This document shows positions 24,294-36,466 of a DNA stretch of 64,000 nt, piece by piece; positions within the stretch are counted from its first letter, which is position 1; every line of letters begins with the position of its first letter. This DNA is from Uloborus plumipes (lineage: Eukaryota; Arthropoda; Arachnida; Araneae; Uloboridae). A program made the translations under genes and the position numbers. The stretch is taken from assembly GCA_038373865.1 (NCBI GenBank), contig JAXGGA010003398.1, positions 1-64,000 of the forward strand, read 5' to 3'. The notes under the pieces are model-generated. The model made no database searches and had not been told where the DNA came from. It was given only the letters and a program-made list of their open reading frames with translations.

Positions 24294-26212
24294 TACGTGT
24301 ATACAGTTAACACTAAACGGGTTCAACCATGGCTTTGGTTGATAATTTGCATTGTTTTTGTTGAGAGTTAATGAAACTACTCTGAAGTTCAAATTATGTC
24401 ACAGGCTGGTATATAGTTTTGAAAATTTATTTATAATGACTGAACGCAATAATCTTCCTTAACATGACGTTACAAACTTTGTACCATCACAAATGCCACC
24501 ATACGTGTTATTTCAATCCTACAAGCTGTTGTGGAGCCCCTTTGCTTTTGGTTCAAAGTAACTTCTGGCCCAGGAGCTGTGGTCGAATCTCGTTATTGAA
24601 ATAAATGGGATCAATGTGGAAATTCTCGAAGTCTTGTCCCAGTATTTTGGATCCGACTTAAAGCTGAATCAAGCCTGAATTTTGAAGCTTCATTTTGCAT
24701 TGCAACCAAAGCTTTCTTTTTTTATGTCATCTGTTTGTTGTCGTAAAACGACGGCACTAAATACTGAGATATAATAACGAATAGTTCATATGAAATTAAA
24801 CTTAATTATATTTTTATGCCCCTAACGTGCTGGGGTTTTAAATACCAATTACGAATTATCATGAAGGATCTAATGTGATCATTATTGATAGCTGCATGCA
24901 ATTCACATATTTTTTTTAAATACTTGCTTGATCGGAGTAGTAAATAAAGAACATAAAATACGTTTTAATGATATCTAAAACTTATGTTTATATACCATTA
25001 ATATTATTTTAACCGTAATTTTTACTTTACTTCTCTTTCATTTTATCTATTTATTTATTTTTAAGAAAATAATAAGAAAAAATGTTTAGAGTAAAATAAT
25101 ATTGCTCTAAAAATCGTATATAATACTTTCTAGTCTCAATTACGTTATTCTTTAAATTTTAACTATTATACTAAAATGACATATCGAGTAGTTTACTTAT
25201 ATTTTTCTTACTTTATGGTCAATTTTAGATAGCCATAATACATTTTTCCACTTCAATGAAAAATCTCCTTTGTCGCAAAGTTTCCATTATAAGAAGCGCT
25301 CTTTGTCTTGGGTCAACATAAAGCAATAAATAAAAACTACTAAAAAATGCTGAAGGAGATAAGAAAACCAAAACAATAAAGCGATGGAAGGAAATCAAAA
25401 GTAACTCTTTCCCATGATGAAGGCAGTTGGCCATTCAAGTGATTTATGACAGTTTGGAAAAACCCAAAGGTCTGCAAAAAGAATTTAGGCTCCTGGTCCA
25501 CTGAGTGGATACCTATCAATTTATTGCCTGGAACGGAAATCCTATTCGGTTAAAAGAGTTTGGAGAGGCTCGGAATAAGAAAAGCACACAATTCGCTCAG
25601 GACAGAAATCGCCGGACACGCTCCTCGGATATTGGGATATTGTGGCATTATTCGTGGACGTACAGCTCTTGATAGGGCTTATTTGTTATTCTTATTGCAA
25701 ATATTTAATCAAGTTTCACACCATTTGAATAAAAAGAAGAAAATTACGCAGAATGCAGTTTTATTTTATTGCTGGCTAATTAAAAATATTGTATTATTTA
25801 AGTAGGCTGTTCAATAAAGACTGAACACTTTTTTTTTCAGGGTAAAAAATATCAAGGATCAGAAAACGAATAAGTTATTTGCAGGGGGATGAGTGAAACA
25901 TTAATTGACAAAATTTAAGGCTCATGACGTCAGTCTTATGGACTGAGCACCCATCCACGCACATATATTCTTTTTTCCGCTTACGGATAAAGGTGAGCGA
26001 CAAGTAGAAACACACAATACGTTGCTTTTAAAATTTTTGGCAGTGGAGTATTTTTTTTTGCCCTCTTTGATCTCTATATAACTCTGATTTAGCTTCTAAT
26101 GACTTTTTTTTACCCCCCAGTCTTGAAGAGACACCTCCAGAATTGTGTTTCTCTTCCCCAGAAGCAATGGCGAAAGCTGCACAGGCAATTTTGCAGGATG
26201 TGTCCGGAAATG
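24294..26212. other. No gene recognised
   Basis: Mostly AT-rich. The stretch at about 25430-25690 is distinctly more complex and less AT-rich than its surroundings but contains no convincing frame; it could be unique regulatory or old repeat sequence. Confidence 0.45.
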
Positions 26213-27849
26213 GCTTCCAGTAGGGATGCACCGATTAATCGGCAGTACCGATGAATCGGCCCATTTGCCGATAATTAATAATCGGAAAAATTGGGCCAAT
26301 TAATCGGTGGAAAAATATTTTTCAAATATTATTCTTTAAGTATACCTTTACTAAGAAACTATGATGAATAATTTTATTAACAGTAATAATAATCCTAACA
26401 GTTGATATAAAGTTTTTTAAAAAAATTAATTATCCTACTTTGAATAAATATACATCGACAATGTTGCAATATTTTTCATGTGGAGATAGTTTTCTCTTAG
26501 CACATTGCTTTTAGTTAACCTCTAATTTTCATAGAGTAAAAGTATTGAATTAAAGTCTACTTGTGGTGGTGGTTAAATTGTTGATTGATTTAGAAAGGGT
26601 TTAAGAATGAGTTAAACAAATCAAAGTACATTTGCGTTGTGTGTATGATGCAAGAAATAAACCAATAATGAAAATAAATACTAAATTTGACTTACCGAAC
26701 TTGTTTATTTATGTGTAAACGAGGGTACATCATGACTATTGAATGAGCTCATTCGATTCTACATATTATTTATGTGCTTCACGCATCTTATTAATGGAAT
26801 AGCAAGTGACAGAGTTTTTATCATAAATAGTTCGTTAAATTGTATAATCCAGTCCACGGCACATAGTTCTTCTTATAATGTTCATTAGAACAGTTGGTTG
26901 AACCTAGATGATTAAAATCATCACAAAATTTCAATCTGCGCCACACATGGCAAAAATTTAGGCCTAGCGCCTTTCAACGACTTGAAGATGAAAAACACCA
27001 ATCTTTATACATCATTCACTTACGAAACACACTTTAAAAAAAAACATTTTTTTTTTATTAAATGGAGGTTTTCACGATTATATAAACTCAGTTATTTCAC
27101 AAATTTTAGATATCTTTTTTCTTCCTTCTACTCCAAGACACCTCGTCTGTCTCGCAGCAACACAGCACCACAACCATCATGTACAGCAGTCGGGAAGAGA
27201 AGGACGCAACTTTTTCCCCCAGTGATTTATCGCTCTGTCGTGAGCAAGCATATTTCTTTGGATTAGTTCATCCGGATCACTCCGACACGGAAATATATGA
27301 AAGCATGGTTCCTCCTCTTCATGTGAAAAAGTGGTGACTTCCTTCCATGTCGCGGAAGTAGATGCTTGTTAGCCTGGAGGTTAACGGAGAATGTGAAACC
27401 TTAGTTTCACACTACTAATTATTAAAAAGTATAAATTAAAAGTACTCCTAAATTGGAGTGCTCACCACAGACTCCCCCTCCCCCTTTTTTTGAATTTTTA
27501 GGTCCAATTACTAACAATGTGTCAATACTATTATTGACAATAATATGAAAATTGGTTCTAAGATATTTGATAAAATATAAATTATGATATGAAATTTATA
27601 AATTATGATAAAATATGAAATTGTTTTGTGAAAACTAGGAAAATGGGAAAAAATCTTCTCTCGGAAATAAATTACGTATTATTTCTAACTTCGAATTGTA
27701 TAAGAGAGAAAAAACAGTGATGGTAAAATTGAAAACAATAATCCTCATCATTAATCGGCTCAGCCGATTAATCGGCCGATTATCAACTGTCGATTAATCG
27801 GTAATCGGTAATCGGCCAATTTGCTTATCGGTGCATCCCTAGCTTCCAG
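26213..27849. mobile_element. hAT-type non-autonomous element with 8 bp TSD
   Basis: The element 26221-27841 (1621 bp) begins TAGGGATGCACCGAT and ends ATCGGTGCATCCCTA, a perfect 15 bp inverted repeat. It is flanked by an exact 8 bp duplication GCTTCCAG (26213-26220 and 27842-27849), the target-site length made by hAT transposases. Both subterminal regions are rich in ATTAATCGG and TAATCGG, likely transposase-binding repeats. No hAT transposase (DDE or hATC region) can be read in the interior, so it depended on a source elsewhere. Confidence 0.92.
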
Positions 27850-30800
27850 CATGTGTTTGAAGATGGGAAAAAAATATGACATGGTTTTTATGTTGTAATG
27901 GGAACCAATTTGAAAAATGCCATCGATATTTGGAGTATTAGTTCACATAACTATGTTTTATTAATTTGCGACTTTTTTTTCTAGCTGTCTTTGCATATCA
28001 TCTATATTTAATAAATTGTAGTATGTAAACATTTACACTTCAGTATGTAAACATTTATTGCAGTACATTCATACCGTTTTTGACACAAGTTTCAACTAGT
28101 TTGTTTCTATTTAGTCAATTAAAGATTATTTCAATAATGCGTATTACATTTTAAAGTTAATTATTTTAGGAAATAGTTATTCAGGCTTACACGCCACACC
28201 AGGTAAAATGCCCACATAACTATTTTTCACAATTCCAGCAATAAGGTAGTGGTAGCTCATAGACTATAAGCTTTGCATTGTTACCTTAAATGGGGCACAT
28301 AATCCACTGGACTGGGGCAAATTGCCTGACTGCCAAGGTAATATTCTACAAAAGAACTTTTTTTTTTGCAACAAAACATTTGATTCGAAGTTTTTTTTCG
28401 CCATAAGAGATTTATGTAGCATCTGGAAAAACAATAAGAGAAGCAGGAAGTATTAACTTTTATTTTCCATGAACATAATTGATTGAAACCAAGTTTAAGA
28501 CACTGATTTAGACTTTAAGCACATGTAAATTGCAACAATTGCTCATGTGCTCCTCGCTTTGCTTGTCACACACTAATACAGTGCTGTGATAAGCAAAACG
28601 AATACCAAACAACAAATACGCACAGACTTGCTCCATCTATTATGACCTTAATTGCCATTAAATCATTATTAATATCGTAGTTATTAGCGATTGAAAAATT
28701 GACGCTGTTTCATTATACGTATGCAAGAAATTAATACACATTTTGCCGCATTTTTTAACACCCATAACAGGGATTAAAAACATATAAAATTGCTCTTATG
28801 TCACTTTTGATAGATGACACCAGTAGTAACAAAAACTAAAAACATGTTTTTAATTTCAGTTTTGATTTAAAAATAAATAAATAAATAAATGAGCACTTTA
28901 AAGTCATTACCTGTTTCCTCTCAGATTAAGTTTTTGCAAATGATCCTATTTTTTGGGGTACTATGGCTGATATACTGTAATGTAGTTAGATGAACGTAAT
29001 TAAATATCTTAATAACTAAATGTATATATACCTATTTAAGTAATCAGAGTTCATTTAAAGTAAATTTTTCACGTATTCTAAATTCTTGAAAGTGTCTACA
29101 TTATAATTTCAAAGTAACCACGAGTATCTTTCTACAATAGATTAACCATTATTTCGCAGCGTTCTATATTTAATGACATCATGAGGAACATAAGTCATGA
29201 AAAAAATAAAACAATCTCAAATATTCTAAAATTTGCCGTCGGATCATTATTGTTTGTACTCAAAATGCAAGATCATATCTTCATCAAAAAAAAAAAAAAT
29301 ACTCTGAGCTGATGTAAGCTGGCAAATATGTATCGATAATGTCGAATAAAATACATAGGTTTGAATCTGACGCAGCATGAGTAGAATTTTCAAAGTAAAA
29401 AAAAAAAGGAAACATTATTCTTTCTTCTTCGACTTTAAGATTCTATTTCACAGTTTATAGGCGGTGATATTTTACCTTTAAACTCTATTTTTCTCTCTTT
29501 TGGAACATTCTTTTAAAAACACGCAAGAAAAAGCTGAGTGGAGGCATTTTTCAGTAAGTGTAGGAGAAAAGGTTAGAAAAAAAAAGCAAAAACCTATAGG
29601 ATTTCTTGAAAAGGTTCTCGAAGTAGCAAAATTTTGCAGTTCGAAGTCTATAAAAGCTGCTTTCAACATGGATGTTTTTTTTTTTTTTCCTTCAAGTTGT
29701 ATATATTCAGTTTCTCTATTCCGTGAAATACTCCGATACGAAAACGAGCGAAGAATTTTTCGTGTTGAAATGAATTTACTTTTTTTTTCTTTTTTGCATA
29801 AAATGGGCTGACATGCACTGCTATCCAGACTTAGATAACTTAGAGTCTGCGTATGCAAACTTTATAAAAAATAAATAAAAAATAAAACGAAACTTCCCTT
29901 TTATTTAAATGGAATTTACACTCAAGACACAAAAAAGACCTCCATTATCAGGTGCGTCATTTCGAAATTTTCTAGGGAGGGGGGCAATGGGTGCATACAC
30001 AATGTAAAATTTACCAAAAAGTGGCAAAACCACGCCCACTTATATGCCAATACATTGATTTCCCAAAGTCGGGGGGGGGGGAATTGACCCCCCTAAAGAA
30101 CGGGCCTGTCCATTATAAAGTTTCATGGTTACTTGATATTGTAGATTGCCAGTAATTAGTTGGGAGGTCATCGTTACGTTTAAATAAGCTTTTTTTTTAA
30201 AGCTTCAACCAGATCTCGAAAATTCGAATGTATCATTTGTAAATATTATTTACTTCTATCAACGCATACTAAAACTTGTATAATTTAGTTAAGTAGTAAC
30301 TGTACGATTAGTTGAAAAAAATATACCTTGTAAAGTTTAACACATTTTTAATATGTTTGCACGTAATATTAACACAATTTTATAAAGGATAAGTATTTCC
30401 ATTAAAAATAAAAAATAAAAATATTGGTACCTTTTTCCGATATAACAGCAAACTGTTGAGAGAAAAAGCGCATAAGTATTAGTTTTATAATTAAGCTGAA
30501 CATTTCAAGTTAACATTTTAAAACTGAAATTTTTTATGTGATTTTTGTGTCCCAACTTTTAAAAGCTCGACACTACCATGTTACCGAAAATCTCTGCTAA
30601 AATACCTTTGTACCAATCTCAAAAGAAACATGCGAAGGCAAAATTGCGGGAATTCTCAAATTGAATAGTATGTAAGGTGTCCGAAACAAACGTATTCAAT
30701 TTGAACAGTCTAATTCAGAAAAAGCTTCAGCGCTAAGCTGCCCTGATAAGCACAAAAGTCGTAACGGCACTTTTTAACAAAATTGAGTTATCGCTACGAG

Positions 30801-31960
30801 GTGGTTCTTTGTGACTTTTTTTACCTACCTATCAATGTTTTATGGTGATTTGAAAACAAAAAACATTTTTTTTTTAATTTCTGAAAAAGTATCATCCAAA
30901 TCAAGTACATGGAGGGGCAAAACTTTAAACAGCAATGTCTCAGTTTGAACTCGACTGCAGATACCACTTTTGCACTTAGCACGGCAGTATGAGGGTAGAA
31001 TTAGCAAACTTTGACAACTGATTTTTTAAAGTTTATCAGCAAAGATCTTTCTGCCTCTTATGACACGCCTGCACTTTTTATAAGAGGGAAAAGGAAAAAA
31101 TAGCGTCCCCATAAGAGAAAACTTAAGCTATTCTCTACTATGCAATGCATAACATAAATCCGTAATAACAGTGAAAATAATGTTTTGAAATAATCTTATC
31201 TCCAGGTGGACTTCTTTACAACTGTTGAAATAATTATTTGCATTGTTATTAACGATTTCTGCTCGTACAGTACAGCAGAGAACAGCTTGTGTCTTCTCTT
31301 ATGGGGGCGCCAGCTTACGTTTTTTTTTCCTCCTAAAGAGTGCATGTGCATCAGACGAGATAAAAAGAAGAGAAAGGGAGAGAGAAAAGACTTCCAGTTA
31401 ACTTTTAGAATCTGCTAAATTTTGCTAATATCACCTTCGTAGCTCTGAAACTTCTTTTTTTTCTTTTTTTTTAATCGACTGCTCAAGTTGAGTATGTTTG
31501 ATTTGGACAGCATGTAATACTATTTCCAAATTGAAACTAAATGGAGCATATTTTGTTCGTTTTTCTTTTTTTTTTTTTTTTGTAATTTTAATGAAGTGTC
31601 TCCAAAATTGAACCCCATTTTTACCGGGTCCCAAATTTTTCTGTGATTATGATGGAAAAAGCTTAAGATACTCGTATTTAAGGCGTCCGATGCGCGAACG
31701 GAGTTACCGTAATAAGGTCTCGGTGAGTTTTCAAAAATATTAGTACTACAGCCTATCATTACAAAAAGTCCATTAAAATGTGAAAATTCTGCCAAATGAA
31801 TAGATAAAACCATATAAACTTTTAAAAGTTAAATTAAATCAATAAATATTCTTCAAATAAAAAAATAAATATTAAACTTCATATAAATTTCATTAGAATG
31901 TTAAGTTTTCTGCCAACTCTATTATTTTTTACCTATATCACAAGCCGCCACGTTATCGTT
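27850..31960. other. No gene recognised
   Basis: AT-rich sequence. About 29940-30110 has G/C runs and short words like those at the ends of decayed repeats (TTGACCCCCCTAAAG). Overlapping open stretches at 29478-29858 on both strands are low-complexity and share no known domain. Nothing else is supported. Confidence 0.45.
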
Positions 31961-33361
31961 TACTGCAAAAAAAAAAAAAACTGTTTTACAGTATAATACT
32001 GGTAGCTGAGGTTTTAACATATAAGTGAGCGATTCCATACCAAATCACCGAAAATAAAAAAAGTTGGTCGCACGACCGACTCGGATTTTTTTTTAATTTG
32101 GTACACAGATTGATGGTATAGAGGTATGAAAAAGCCCAAAAGGAAAGTTACCTGCTCCACTTATTTTCTGAGATACATGCCCTCAAAGTTTGTCCGCCAC
32201 GTCAAAATACTAAAAAAGTGATGTTATTTAATCATTTTTTATAAAAAATTGTACTCATGCAAAATAAAAGTGTTAGATATCTATGGAAACTAGTTACTCC
32301 AGGCATTCTGAAAAAAAATACTAGAACGTTCATAATGAAAATTGCCAAGGTACAGGGCTCTTTGAAGTTGTCACCACAAAAACTTGATTTTGCAGATTTT
32401 GCTAAAATTCAGGCATTTATTACAAAAAAAGGCAAACAAAACCAAAGGTTTTCTCACTTTCTGGTAGTGTACAGGTCCTCCCTGTAAATTGCTATGCAAT
32501 AAATTTTTTGGGTTTCTCACTCCTTCTTGGAAATATTTTAGCTTAAAGATAAGCCGTATGGCAAAAAATGCGTTTTTGGCCATCTTGGCAGCCATTTTTC
32601 TCATAAAGGGGGAGCAGTAGAAACTTTAATTTTTTTTTTAAACAAGCCACTGATATGTTAGCTATTTACAGGAAAAGAGTTTACTTTTGGTTATTTCTCC
32701 CATTAAGAGATATCCTGCTGACAGTATATGCATGTTTTTCGCGACGACCATATGCTTTTGTTCCCCCTCTCATGGACTTAAAATTAATTAAACCAAAAAA
32801 TAATGATATATTTATTATTAGCTGTATTATCTACCCAATATGTCATGAAATTTTATTTATTAAATCATTGAACAATAAATTAGATAATTGATGAAAAAAA
32901 GAAAAAGTATTTCTCTGATGCCTGAGCATTATGCATTCATAATTACAAAGCACTAAATACTTTCTTGAGGAATTAATTAACATAAATGAGCTCTAAATAT
33001 TTATATTATAAGCAATACCCAATCTTGTGATTGGGATACTCCTGTTTTTAATTGAAGAATTTCTTGAATATCACATGAATATCAGGAAAATAAATGAGGT
33101 CTTTTCGTTTGATGTAGGATATTTTATGACAAATTTCATTTGATGGGCTACTAACTGAGCATGGTGATAAAGAGCTATTAATTTCAGCATCGAATTCCAT
33201 TTTACCTTATTAACAGTTAAATATTTACAAAATAATTAAATAAATAATTTAATATAAAGCCATGCTAGAAGACTTAAAATTAGTGCAACTAATTTATTCC
33301 CATACTAATCTTTACACAATTGACATGCGTTGAGCACTGATAAGAACTGACAAGAAAAAGT

Positions 33362-33706
33362 TTACTCACTAAAATATTAGTTCACAGATACTATAAAGCA
33401 TACATTCTATTTTCCACAAAATAATACTGCAACAAAGAACAAGGGTATCCTCCTGTTTATAGCCATCAATCAGCAACATCCAATCACAAGATTGGGTATT
33501 GCCTATGAGATAAATATTCGAAGCTCCTTTATTTTAATTGATTTTTCAAGAAATTCTTTAGTACCTACCCCTTTATACCCTTGTTCTTTGTTGCAGTATT
33601 ATTTTGTAGAAAATAGAATGTACGCTTTATAGTATCTGTGAACTAGTATTTTAGTGAGTAAACTTATTCTTGTCATTTTTAAAAGCAGTTCACTTTGTGT
33701 TAAAAT
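33362..33706. repeat. Arm-specific insertion, itself a small foldback
   Basis: This block is missing from the right arm, which reads straight from TGACAAGAA into TAAAAACCCG. It has its own inverted repeat: 33362-33450 (TTTACTCACTAAAATATTAG onward) pairs with about 33573-33670. Its middle (about 33455-33570) is a diverged, inverted relative of the arm sequence at about 32960-33055, sharing CAATACCCAATCTTGTGATT. Confidence 0.75.
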
Positions 33707-33872
33707 GAGTAAAAACCCGAAAAAGCGACGTTTAAAAACACAAATAGATGAAGTTAAAATTGGCGAACATGTTTCAAAAGCCTAAAGCTTCCTTCTTCAG
33801 CGCCAAGCAAGAAATGGAAAGAAACAAAGTGCCGGGAGAGTTTAAATAGCAAAGGAACAAAAGCTAGGCCAA

Positions 33873-34049
33873 TCAGGTGTCAGCGTGTGCCGAGTCCTGA
33901 TTTGGCGTTGCGTTGTCAGAAAATTTAAAAGCATGAAGTAAAATTGGCGAGATGTGTGGAACTGCAAAAGATTCGTTACAAATATTACTTAAATTTTTAT
34001 GAACATGAAAGGCTTCTAAGAAATCCAACTCGCCAACAGTTGAAGGTCT
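33873..34049 (-). pseudogene. Mirror copy of the Penelope-like ORF tail
   Basis: Exact inverse of 34060-34236 in the left arm, starting at the hairpin centre and reading leftwards to the same stop. Two truncated tails thus lie head to head around the 10-base spacer, so neither can be a functional gene. Confidence 0.4.
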
Positions 34050-34059
34050 AATTATTTGC

Positions 34060-34236
34060 AGACCTTCAACTGTTGGCGAGTTGGATTTCTTAGAAGCCTT
34101 TCATGTTCATAAAAATTTAAGTAATATTTGTAACGAATCTTTTGCAGTTCCACACATCTCGCCAATTTTACTTCATGCTTTTAAATTTTCTGACAACGCA
34201 ACGCCAAATCAGGACTCGGCACACGCTGACACCTGA
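34060..34236 (+). pseudogene. Penelope-like element ORF tail (fragment)
   Basis: From the palindrome centre a frame of 58 codons runs to a TGA at 34234-34236. It includes ELDFLEAFHVHKNLSNICNE followed by PHISPILLHAFKF. I read this as resembling the very end of Penelope-like reverse transcriptases, just after the GIY-YIG nuclease, where an acidic LEA-x-x-IxK helix precedes an asparagine-rich turn and an LSPI motif. That is recall of a family pattern, not an alignment. Its 5' part is absent; the frame runs into the hairpin spacer and then the mirror copy. What follows (inverted CCAAT box, TATTTAAA, hammerhead-like motif) fits the pseudo-LTR of such elements. Confidence 0.4.
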
Positions 34237-34396
34237 TTGGCCTAGCTTTTGTTCCTTTGCTATTTAAACTCTCCCGGCACTTTGTTTCTTTCCATTTCTT
34301 GCTTGGCGCTGAAGAAGGAAGCTTTAGGCTTTTGAAACATGTTCGCCAATTTTAACTTCATCTATTTGTGTTTTTAAACGTCGCTTTTTCGGGTTT
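34234..34396 (+). promoter_or_regulatory. Candidate Penelope-type pseudo-LTR with hammerhead-like core
   Basis: Directly after the tail's stop come GATTGGCC (inverted CCAAT box, ~34235), TATTTAAA (34261-34268), and CTGAAGA (34309-34315) followed by a weak stem (GGAAGC/GCTTTT with G-U pairs) and GAAAC (34334-34338). CTGANGA, stem and GAAA is the hammerhead ribozyme core order. I did not find a convincing stem III partner or cleavage site, so catalytic ability is doubtful. The same block is mirrored in the left arm at about 33713-33875. Confidence 0.35.
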
Positions 34397-36189
34397 TTAT
34401 TCTTGTCAGTTCTTATCAGTGCTCAACACATGTCAGTTTTGTAAAGATCAGTATGGGAATAAATTAGTTGCACTAATTTTAATTCTTTAAGCATGGCTTT
34501 ATATTAAATTATTTATTTAATTATTTTATAAATATTTAACTGTTAATAAGGTGAAATGGAATTCGATGTTGAAATTAATAGCTCTTTATCACCATGCTCA
34601 GTTAGTAGCCCATTAAATGAAATTTGTCATAAAGTATCCTACATCAAACGAAAAGACCTCATTTATTTTCCTGATATTCATGTGATATTCAAGAAATTCT
34701 TCAATTAAAAACAGGAGTATCCCAATCACAAGATTGGGTATTGCTTATAATATAACTATTTAGAGCTCATTTATGTTAATTAATTTCTCAAGAAAGTATT
34801 TAGTGCTTTATAATTATGAATGCATAATGCTCAGGCATCAGAGAAATACTTTTTCTTTTTTTCATCAATTATCTAATTTATTGTTCAATGATTTAATAAA
34901 TAAAATTTCATGACATATTGGGTAGATAATACAGCTAATAATAAATATATCATTATTTTTTGGTTTAATTAATTTTAAGTCCATGAGAGGGGGAACAAAA
35001 GCATATGGTCGTCGCGAAAAACATGCATATACTGTCAGCAGGATATCTCTTAATGGGAGAAATAACCAAAAGTAAACTCTTTTCCTGTAAATAGCTAACA
35101 TATCAGTGGCTTGTTTAAAAAAAAAATTAAAGTTTCTACTGCTCCCCCTTTATGAGAAAAATGGCTGCCAAGATGGCCAAAAACGCATTTTTTGCCATAC
35201 GGCTTATCTTTAAGCTAAAATATTTCCAAGAAGGAGTGAGAAACCCAAACAATTTATTGCGTAGCAATTTACAGGGAGGACCTGTACACTACCAGAAAGT
35301 GAGAAAACCTTTGGTTTTGTTTGCCTTTTTTTGTAATAAATGCCTGAATTTTAGCAAAATCTGCAAAATCAAGTTTTTGTGGTGACAACTTCAAAGAGCC
35401 CTGTACCTTGGCAATTTTCATTATGAACGTTCTAGTATTTTTTTTCAGAATGCCTGGAGTAACTAGTTTCCATAGATATCTAACACTTTTATTTTGCATG
35501 AGTACAATTTTTTATAAAAAATGATTAAATAACATCACTTTTTTAGTATTTTGACGTGGCGGACAAACTTTGAGGGCATGTATCTCAGAAAATAAGTGGA
35601 GCAGGTAACTTTCCTTTTGGGCTTTTTCATACCTCTATACCATCAATCTGTGTACCAAATTAAAAAAAAATCCGAGTCGGTCGTGCGACCCCCATTCGGT
35701 GATTTGGTATGGAATCGCTCAAGTGCAAAATGCACAGTAATAAACTGTAAAATTGCTAGTTTTACAGTAATCGACGGTAAATTTGCAAATTTTACAGTTT
35801 ATTACTGTGCATTTTACAGATTTAAACTGGATTACCTGCTGCCAGTATTATACCGTAAAAACAACAGTTTATTTTTGTGCAGTGTTGATGACAGCGCGAA
35901 GAAAGCTCAAATTGCGAAATTGTCCGATGCCGTTCTGTGGACTTGCGAAAAATTGCGAGCAGAAAGCTATGTCCCCTTACTAAATAATTTATCATTCCAA
36001 ATCAAACAACATTTCTTAAATACAAGATTGTTCGTAAGAGTCATCTTGACTTTTTTAAATTTCAATTAAAAAAAACAATTTTGGACATAATGACATAATT
36101 TCTTAGAATTTGTAACTTTTTTGGAATATACTCTACAAAATAATTGTTGTTTTTTGCTAATTTTATGGTAGTAGATCTTAAGAAGTTCT

Positions 36190-36466
36190 AATTTCACACT
36201 AATAAACTGTCCAATTGCCAATTTTACAGTTTATCACCATGTTTTTTACAGTTTTAAACTGGAACTTCTTCTGTCAGTATTATACTATTGTTTTTACAGT
36301 ACAATGCAGCTAAATTTTACTGCAATAAATTTTAAAATTTCTAAGTTTACAGTAAGAAAGTAAAATTTCCAGCTTTACAGTTTCTTACCGTGTATTTTAC
36401 AGTTTTAAGTGGAACCTCGGCTGCCTGTATTATACTGTAAAAACAACAGTTTAATTTTTGCAGCGT
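36190..36466. repeat. CTGTAAAA-family repeat
   Basis: A further diverged copy 300 bp downstream of the one split by the foldback, with two successive right-end words (CAGTATTATACTATTG at 36276 and CTGTATTATACTGTAAAAAC at 36425) and a TTTTTGCAGCGTA terminus. It may be two fused copies. Confidence 0.75.

Larger units (their letters stand above)
32027..35720. mobile_element. 3.7 kb foldback (giant inverted repeat)
   Basis: The outer ends are GAGCGATTCCATACCAAATC and its inverse GATTTGGTATGGAATCGCTC. Left arm 32027-34049 and right arm 34060-35720 meet across a 10-base spacer (AATTATTTGC). The right arm is ~1.66 kb; the left is longer because of a ~345 bp extra block at 33362-33706. AAGT occurs just outside both ends (32023-32026 and 35721-35724) and may be a 4 bp target duplication. 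Short open stretches of 76-78 codons occur in mirror image in both arms and are conserved only because the arms are nearly identical. The central ~340 bp resembles the 3' end of a Penelope-like element. The outer part is unclassified. Confidence 0.9.
31961..35886. repeat. CTGTAAAA repeat split by the 3.7 kb foldback
   Basis: The left part (about 31961-32026: TACTGCAAAAA, then CTGTTTTACAGTATAATACT) and the right part (35721-35886, ending TTTTTGTGCAGTG) are the two ends of one CTGTAAAA-family copy. The large inverted repeat at 32027-35720 lies between them, showing that the CTGTAAAA copy was there first. Confidence 0.8.

Noticed and set aside
29478..29858. 126-codon minus-strand and 103-codon plus-strand overlapping frames
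   Set aside because: Low-complexity K/F/S composition from A/T runs; mutually antisense and without domains.
30656..30705. Short inverted repeat TCAAATTGAATA/TATTCAATTTGA
   Set aside because: Only 12 bp, AT-rich, and expected by chance at this composition; no flanking duplication.
32257..35499. Mirrored 76-, 77- and 78-codon frames in both arms of the giant palindrome
   Set aside because: Their conservation is explained by near-identity of the arms, not by selection on protein; no domains are seen.
35596..36069. 157-codon plus-strand open stretch
   Set aside because: It runs across the boundary from the foldback into the CTGTAAAA repeat, so it is a fusion of two unrelated repeats.
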